46,089 bases of DNA. Origin: a virus. Below are positions 42,165-46,089 of the stretch, piece by piece. A program made the position numbers and the translations under genes. Position 1 is the first letter of the stretch. Each line of letters opens with the position of its first letter. The notes below the pieces were generated by a model. The model saw nothing but the letters and a program-made list of their open reading frames with translations. It did no database searches and was not told where the DNA came from. The DNA lies in the IMG/VR virus record IMGVR_UViG_3300031521_000113, positions 1 through 46,089 of that record. One strand, given 5' to 3'.

Positions 42165-42801
42165 ACAATATAAAAGAAATTGTCCTAAATGTGGAAAGGA
42201 ATTGAGTTATACTCAAAAAAGTAAATTAAATCTATCCATGAGAGAAAACAGAAAATGCAGGTCTTGTGTTAGTAAATTACACAAGCATACAGAAGAAGCC
42301 AAACAGAAAATCTCTAATGCTCAAAAGGGTGAAAAAAATCATATGTATGGAAAAAGACATTCCATTGAAGAGAATATAAAAAATTCAAATATTCAAAAAG
42401 AAAGATATCTTAATCCAGAAGCAAGAAAGAAAACTTCTGAAACAACAAAATTAGCATTAAATAAACCAGAAATTAGAAAGAAACATTTAATTGCTATGGC
42501 CGAAACAAAATATTTAGGCCGTAAAACTGATAAAGGTCAATTAGAATTCTTAGAAAAATGGAATAAATTAGGATTTAATTTTATCCCAAATTATCAAGTT
42601 CATACAGATTTAGATTTATTTTATATTGACGGATATGACCCAAATCATCAAGTTGTAATGGAATATGATACAAAATACCATAAACGATTGGGTCAAAAAG
42701 AAAAAGATTTGGTAAGACAGCAAAAAATCATTGAAATTCTTAAACCAAAAAAGTTCTGGAGATACAATTCAGAAGACAAACAATTTAAGAGTATTTCATA
42801 A
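42148..42801 (+). CDS. Homing endonuclease with zinc finger and NUMOD3 repeats
   Basis: I chose the ATG at 42148 (MKIENEQYKRNCPKCGKELS), because an upstream in-frame ATG at 42058 would add residues that only shadow the previous gene. The protein has 217 residues: a zinc finger (CPKCGKELSYTQ, then CRSCVSKL), NUMOD3-type repeats (HTEEAKQKISNAQKGEKNHM), a helical linker, and a C-terminal restriction-fold-like part with LDLFYIDGYDPNHQVVMEYD and LVRQQKIIEILKPKKFWRYN. The acidic residues of DxxxxxVVMEYD could be the PD-(D/E)XK pair. It is a free-standing homing endonuclease inserted among accessory genes. A different C-terminus distinguishes it from the other three. Confidence 0.75.
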   Translation: MKIENEQYKRNCPKCGKELSYTQKSKLNLSMRENRKCRSCVSKLHKHTEEAKQKISNAQKGEKNHMYGKRHSIEENIKNSNIQKERYLNPEARKKTSETTKLALNKPEIRKKHLIAMAETKYLGRKTDKGQLEFLEKWNKLGFNFIPNYQVHTDLDLFYIDGYDPNHQVVMEYDTKYHKRLGQKEKDLVRQQKIIEILKPKKFWRYNSEDKQFKSIS

Positions 42802-42810
42802 ATTCAAACC

Positions 42811-42817
42811 TATTTAT
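42811..42817 (+). promoter_or_regulatory. TATTTAT motif 7 nt before the 42825 start
   Basis: The sequence reads CTATTTATAACCTATATG, with 7 nt spacing and no Shine-Dalgarno sequence. Confidence 0.5.
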
Positions 42818-42824
42818 AACCTAT

Positions 42825-43367
42825 ATGAGTAAATTCACAGACAATCTCGAAGTAAAACAATTTAGCCTTAAACAAATCGTCGAAAATCTCGGAAAGATTC
42901 CGGCTGATGGAGGGGCAAAGTTTGGTAACGACCAACAAAAACTATCTCCACAACAAAAGAAAGATTTGATGGAGAAGGTTCGTAAATTTAATGAATATGG
43001 TAAGGTCTTGCGTTGTGAAACTGCTCTCATGGAAATGTCAAAGACATTGGCTGAGATTGGTCAGATGGCTGAATCGTATGCTATGACAGAATCCGGCGAC
43101 TACTTTCAAGCCGAAACTGTTAAGAGAGATTTCAATGATGTGAAGAAGATTACCAAAGATTTTTCAAAACTTTCAAGAGAATGTTACGGCGGACTTCAGC
43201 AATTGAATGCTCTATATGAAGATATGGGCCGTAAGATGGAAAGATACTTTGAAATTTCTTCATTGGATGAAATTGCAGCTGGAACAATTCCTCAACAAAC
43301 GGCGTCGTCTCCTGCTCCTGTGGTCGGTGAGGTCGCACAAGAAGAGGAAGAAGAACCAATGATGTAA
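42825..43367 (+). CDS. Conserved-looking helical protein of unknown function
   Basis: A 180-residue protein (MSKFTDNLEVKQFSLKQIVE), mostly helical and well expressed in style (GC higher than its neighbours). About residues 40-75 (SPQQKKDLMEKVRKFNEYGK) and 95-150 (QAETVKRDFNDVKKITKDFS, then GGLQQLNALYEDMGRKMERY) look like long helices. The tail is Pro/Glu-rich, ending EEEEEPMM. T4-like prohead core or head-associated proteins can look like this, but no motif is decisive. A TATTTAT motif lies 7 nt before the ATG and a strong terminator follows. Confidence 0.6.
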   Translation: MSKFTDNLEVKQFSLKQIVENLGKIPADGGAKFGNDQQKLSPQQKKDLMEKVRKFNEYGKVLRCETALMEMSKTLAEIGQMAESYAMTESGDYFQAETVKRDFNDVKKITKDFSKLSRECYGGLQQLNALYEDMGRKMERYFEISSLDEIAAGTIPQQTASSPAPVVGEVAQEEEEEPMM

Positions 43368-43397
43368 TTAAACAATATTTAAGTTCAGGGATGGGCG

Positions 43398-43435
43398 GAA
43401 GACGGACGGCTTAATTGTCGTCCGTCTTCTTTTTT
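43398..43435 (+). terminator. Strong terminator after the 42825 gene
   Basis: A 13-bp stem with one G-U pair: 43398-43410 pairs with 43417-43429, loop TTAATT, followed by TTTTTT. It ends the plus-strand operon. The convergent minus-strand gene at 43411-43986 uses the upper arm and loop as its last codons and stop. Confidence 0.92.
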
Positions 43436-43986
43436 ACAGGCCAAACATACGGAATATTATCCGGCTCATTCCATTTAAATTGAGCATAAAAGTTTGTCGG
43501 AATAGTAAGTCCCTGACCCAAGGCAAAACTTTCAAGTCGAGTAATATCATCAGATTTAAATGTATTCTTTATTGGATAACCATTTTTTACAAGCCAATCT
43601 ACGATGCTTCTGACTTTTAAATGTTTTTTAAGAACGGAACAGACGGCATCAACTCTACCTTTGAACATTAATCGAGAACGATGACTTGCGTGAATTTCTT
43701 CTCTACCAAGCCAGGGAGGGTTCGTTCCAATCACAGGCGGTTGAATCGTTCTACCTTTAAAACCACGTCGAATACATTCGTTTGAAATGGCAAATATATA
43801 TCCACGCAAAGAATCTTCATAACCTTTCCATTGTAAAACTGCTGGATGGTTTGCCCACCCTTTTGCCATCGGGTTTTGAAGAACTTTGAGTATTTGTTCT
43901 GCTTCTGTTTGTTGTTTTCTCAAACGAGAATCATCAAGAATGATTGCAGAGTGGTCAAATCCGGCATATGGTAAAAATGTTTGCAT
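43411..43986 (-). CDS. MSMEG_6728-like protein
   Basis: I chose the ATG at 43986 (MQTFLPYAGFDHSAIILDDS), giving 191 residues. Upstream Mets would overlap the previous gene. The pattern QTFLPYxxFxxSAxxLDDxRLxKQ, then WANHPAVLQWKGYEDSLRGY and TNPPWLGREEIHASHRSRLM, matches a family I recall from actinobacterial genomes as MSMEG_6728-like, sometimes grouped with pyrimidine-dimer DNA glycosylase-type proteins; I cannot verify the function. The C-terminal third (about 125-190) has a helical domain and FYAQFKWNEPDNIPYVWPVK. The last residues, KKKTDDN, are encoded by the terminator arm. Confidence 0.55.
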   Translation of the reverse strand: MQTFLPYAGFDHSAIILDDSRLRKQQTEAEQILKVLQNPMAKGWANHPAVLQWKGYEDSLRGYIFAISNECIRRGFKGRTIQPPVIGTNPPWLGREEIHASHRSRLMFKGRVDAVCSVLKKHLKVRSIVDWLVKNGYPIKNTFKSDDITRLESFALGQGLTIPTNFYAQFKWNEPDNIPYVWPVKKKTDDN

Positions 43987-43993
43987 GATGTTA

Positions 43994-44350
43994 TTATACA
44001 TCATGTATATCATCTGTCAACTCCATTTTTTTATTCTTCTTTTTCTTTTTTCGTTCTGGCAATTCGGTTATGAACGTCCCAATATTACTTTTGATATGAG
44101 TTTCGTTTTTTGTATCATACCCAAACGTCCAACATCTATCCCTTGTATCAGATTGAAAGAATACTGCAGGACTTCCTTTTTCATCATAACCTTGGAAAAA
44201 TCCTACAACCAATTCTTTTGTTCCGCCAACATCAATTTCACTTTCGCCAACGCATACAAGAAATAAATCTGATAAAGTTGAAATCTCTTTTGTGGATTTA
44301 AACTGAATTCCAATACTTCTCCAATTTCTAATAAGATGTTTGTTAGTCAT
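43994..44350 (-). CDS. Small hypothetical protein with lysine-rich tail
   Basis: I chose the ATG at 44350 (MTNKHLIRNWRSIGIQFKST) over a TTG 24 nt upstream. The 118-residue protein is alpha/beta in character (LSDLFLVCVGESEIDVGGTK, ELVVGFFQGYDEKGSPAVFF), with a highly basic KKKKKNKK stretch and an acidic end. No family is recognised. Its stop is 7 nt before the start of the MSMEG_6728-like gene, so the two are probably co-transcribed. Confidence 0.55.
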   Translation of the reverse strand: MTNKHLIRNWRSIGIQFKSTKEISTLSDLFLVCVGESEIDVGGTKELVVGFFQGYDEKGSPAVFFQSDTRDRCWTFGYDTKNETHIKSNIGTFITELPERKKKKKNKKMELTDDIHDV

Positions 44351-44379
44351 AATTAATCGACGTATGGCAGTCAAACGTT

Positions 44380-44958
44380 TTACTTTGTTTTATTATGAAT
44401 ATCTTTCCAGTGTTTAACAATCCACTGCGCCATTGACGGATTTTTTTCGTTTATGGAATCAAAATAATCAGCAAGATAATCATTATAAGAAATCTGTGGG
44501 TCGGTTATTATAAGTGATAATTCAGAATCTATACCTAATTCTTTAAATTTATCAAATACAAATATTACATAAAGATTTGTTTTTAATCTTGAGAGTTCTA
44601 GCAATTCGACTATTTTTGGATATTTTAATTTAATTATTCTTTCTATAGAAACAGAATGAACACCTTTCATAGTATGTCCACTTCTTCCTCTAGCTATTAG
44701 ATATAGATTTTCTAAAGTAAGAAATTCTTCATAAGACATATCGTGAATTTTTTGTTCGATTCTATTTGCTTCATCAGGAAAATTACGTAAATATTCTCTT
44801 TTTTGTTTAATGAGTCTATCTTTTATTTTTTGAATCTCATCGAGTATATCTTTATCTTTATAAAGTTGTGAAAGCAAATATTTTATTTTAAATCTCAACG
44901 CATCGTGAGTATAATTCTTTCTAAACTCCTTTTCTAATTGAATTATGTCTTTTTTCAT
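44380..44958 (-). CDS. Hypothetical helical protein
   Basis: A 192-residue protein starting MKKDIIQLEKEFRKNYTHDA. It is almost entirely helical and charged (KIKDRLIKQKREYLRNFPDE, EANRIEQKIHDMSYEEFLTL). A middle LYLIARGRSGHTMKGVHSV resembles a turn between helices. The C-terminal third reads LIITDPQISYNDYLADYFDS, then MAQWIVKHWKDIH. No family is recognised. A TATTTAT motif followed by AGGGG is 5 nt before the ATG, so the start is well supported. Confidence 0.55.
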   Translation of the reverse strand: MKKDIIQLEKEFRKNYTHDALRFKIKYLLSQLYKDKDILDEIQKIKDRLIKQKREYLRNFPDEANRIEQKIHDMSYEEFLTLENLYLIARGRSGHTMKGVHSVSIERIIKLKYPKIVELLELSRLKTNLYVIFVFDKFKELGIDSELSLIITDPQISYNDYLADYFDSINEKNPSMAQWIVKHWKDIHNKTK

Positions 44959-44963
44959 CCCCT

Positions 44964-44970
44964 ATAAATA
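44964..44970 (-). promoter_or_regulatory. TATTTAT motif 5 nt before the 44958 start
   Basis: The sense strand reads ATATTTATAGGGGATG. The 5 nt between motif and ATG are a Shine-Dalgarno-like AGGGG, but too close to the ATG for the usual spacing. Confidence 0.5.
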
Positions 44971-45038
44971 TAACTAAATCATTTAATAAATATTTTAATT
45001 CCGGAACCAAAATAATACGTGTTGTATCTTTATTTATA

Positions 45039-45560
45039 TTATTTCCAATAAGTTCTTAGTTTCATTAATATTTTACCGAGATTGTTTTCTCCACCTTTTT
45101 TAATATCGACTCCCCAAAAAACATCCGACCAGTGATTCTTTTCTTCGAGAAATTTATCACCCGTTTCAATAAGTTTTTGACGTAAAGGTTTATTTCTGTA
45201 AAACTTATCAAATAGAATTACAGACATAACATCATATTTTCTGGAATCCCAATCTTCAGGAGATACGTCTAACAATGGATGTTTCTTCCATTCTCTCTTT
45301 GATTTTTCTGGCGTACACTGCTGTAGATGTTGACGATAGTCTGTATCTAACTTTGCGGCTTGATAAGCGTTTTCAGATGATGGATATAACAATCTTTCAT
45401 AGAATACAGGACACGGATGAAAATTTGAAAGCCATTTGAAGTCTCCAAAGAAACCTTTGATGTTATTTTCATCGTGTATGGCATACAATTTCCAATCACC
45501 AAATTTGTAAAATTGTTTACCTTCGACAACCGGAACCTCGTTGAACATTAAATCGTTCAT
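45039..45560 (-). CDS. NADAR-domain protein (YbiA-like)
   Basis: A 173-residue protein. After a short N-terminal part, IKGFFGDFKWLSNFHPCPVF and YPSSENAYQAAKLDT are the NADAR signature (F-x-WLSNF-x-P, Y-x-S-x-E-x-x-YQAxK). Later, VFWGVDIKKGGENNLGKILM matches the conserved WG-x-x-x-x-G-x-N-x-LG-x-x-LM motif. NADAR proteins act on ADP-ribose/NAD-related or riboflavin-intermediate substrates, and some remove ADP-ribose from guanine bases in DarT1-type systems. The length is typical. The adjacent genes are unrelated, but the window also encodes several ADP-ribosyltransferase-like domains. Confidence 0.85.
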   Translation of the reverse strand: MNDLMFNEVPVVEGKQFYKFGDWKLYAIHDENNIKGFFGDFKWLSNFHPCPVFYERLLYPSSENAYQAAKLDTDYRQHLQQCTPEKSKREWKKHPLLDVSPEDWDSRKYDVMSVILFDKFYRNKPLRQKLIETGDKFLEEKNHWSDVFWGVDIKKGGENNLGKILMKLRTYWK

Positions 45561-45563
45561 AAA

Positions 45564-45755
45564 TCAAATTATATATCTGTGGAATATTCTTCCTTTTGAC
45601 CGTTTTATTTGACGATAATTTACGTTCGGAATATGTTTGTTATACAGATAAATTGTCTCACACAAACATTCACATTCTTTAGATGTTGGAATTTTTATAC
45701 CCTTATACGTAGGATGTAAATCACATTGTAAAATTACAATAAATTTATTATTCAT
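45564..45755 (-). CDS. Small hypothetical protein
   Basis: I chose the ATG at 45755 (MNNKFIVILQCDLHPTYKGI), giving 63 residues. An upstream TTG or ATG would run into the previous gene's end. Features are a hydrophobic start strand, KIPTSKECECLCETIYLYNK with three Cys (possible metal site), and a basic C-terminus IKRSKGRIFHRYII. No family is recognised. It sits 3 nt before the NADAR gene. Confidence 0.45.
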   Translation of the reverse strand: MNNKFIVILQCDLHPTYKGIKIPTSKECECLCETIYLYNKHIPNVNYRQIKRSKGRIFHRYII

Positions 45756-45777
45756 AAATGGAAAAAAAGGGCTTATT

Positions 45778-46089
45778 TTATTTAGAGTGGTATCCTTCGT
45801 AGATTCTATGATAAAGTTCATTTACCTTCTCATAGTTCACATTCTTTGGAAGCGTCGTCGTCTTATATGCTTCATCCAATTTTACCTGTGCGTCTTTAGC
45901 AAACTGAATAACTTGGTCATAAGACCATTCGCCGTTCTTGATGGCAAGAATTTCTTTCCAGTCAGGACGTTTGACATAAACCTTATGTTCATTTAAGATT
46001 TCCAATCCCATTTTCATTAAACGAACTAGGTGTGATGCGTGTTTCGTATCATAACCTGACTTTACTTCAAGTTCATGTCTGGCAGGATT
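45778..46089 (-). CDS. RlaP-type Pol-beta nucleotidyltransferase, C-terminal part (runs off right edge)
   Basis: The open frame has no stop upstream and continues past the window edge, so only the last 103 residues are seen (the frame reads ARHELEVKSGYDTKHASHLV before the internal Met). The pattern GYDTKHxxHLVRLxxMGLEI, then VKRPDWKEILAIKNGEWSYD and DEAYKTTTLPKN, is the C-terminal part of the RlaP/YcgL-type family (RNA-repair-associated DNA-polymerase-beta-fold nucleotidyltransferase). The catalytic GS-DxD part would lie to the right. The family is often linked to RNA repair loci; its exact reaction is unclear. Confidence 0.75.
   Translation of the reverse strand, partial: NPARHELEVKSGYDTKHASHLVRLMKMGLEILNEHKVYVKRPDWKEILAIKNGEWSYDQVIQFAKDAQVKLDEAYKTTTLPKNVNYEKVNELYHRIYEGYHSK

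Overview
The window is part of the genome of a T4-like contractile-tailed phage (a myovirus-type tailed virus). It is AT-rich and densely packed, with many ATGA or TAATG overlaps. Recognisable T4-type virion proteins are a tape-measure fragment, baseplate hub gp26 and a small gp51-like partner, tail tube gp19, an oversized tail sheath gp18, neck and tail-completion proteins resembling gp13, gp14 and gp15, major capsid protein gp23 and a very acidic gp22-like scaffold. No tRNA, rRNA, integrase, transposon or CRISPR array was seen. The host cannot be named: Shine-Dalgarno sites are weak or absent at many genes, which would fit a Bacteroidota-type host but does not prove it.

Layout. Positions 1-6265 (minus strand) hold the tape measure, baseplate genes, a degenerate nucleotidylyltransferase-like protein, two small accessory genes and the tail tube. 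A plus-strand homing endonuclease follows (6358-7944). Positions 7930-14163 (minus) hold accessory genes: a Pol-beta-fold nucleotidyltransferase with repeated modules, a long charged protein, a 5'-nucleotidase-like HAD protein, an ADP-ribosyltransferase-like protein overlapped by a 58-residue SymE-like gene, and a second homing endonuclease. Positions 14272-26698 (minus) hold the sheath, fibres with SASYA repeats (one carrying a glycoside-hydrolase-like propeller), and the neck and tail-completion genes. Positions 26777-34867 (plus) form a tight operon of lysozyme, CCA-adding-type enzyme, PcfJ-like protein, ART-ART-metalloprotease polyprotein and two 2H phosphoesterases. Positions 34870-40938 (minus) hold a modular SWIM protein, a GIY-YIG endonuclease, gp23 and the scaffold. 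Positions 41117-43367 (plus) hold small genes and a fourth homing endonuclease. Positions 43411-46089 (minus) hold small metabolic or defence-related genes, including a NADAR protein and the C-terminus of an RlaP-type nucleotidyltransferase.

The most striking pattern is that at least ten otherwise unrelated accessory proteins begin with nearly the same peptide, MIKLKxLLxE or close variants, and several others carry a similar stretch internally. T4 internal head proteins (IPI-III, Alt) have a short N-terminal capsid-targeting sequence that the prohead protease gp21 cuts after (L/I)xE. By analogy I infer that this phage packages a set of enzymes in the capsid and injects them: ADP-ribosyltransferases, a metalloprotease, a tRNA nucleotidyltransferase, 2H phosphoesterases, lysozyme, and SWIM and PcfJ-like proteins. 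Together with the RlaP, NADAR and other nucleotidyltransferase genes this looks like an RNA-repair/NAD/ADP-ribose toolkit for early takeover or counter-defence.

A second pattern is the motif TATTTAT 4-7 nt upstream of the ATG of nine genes that start after a gap, which may mark leaderless late promoters or an unusual translation-initiation element.
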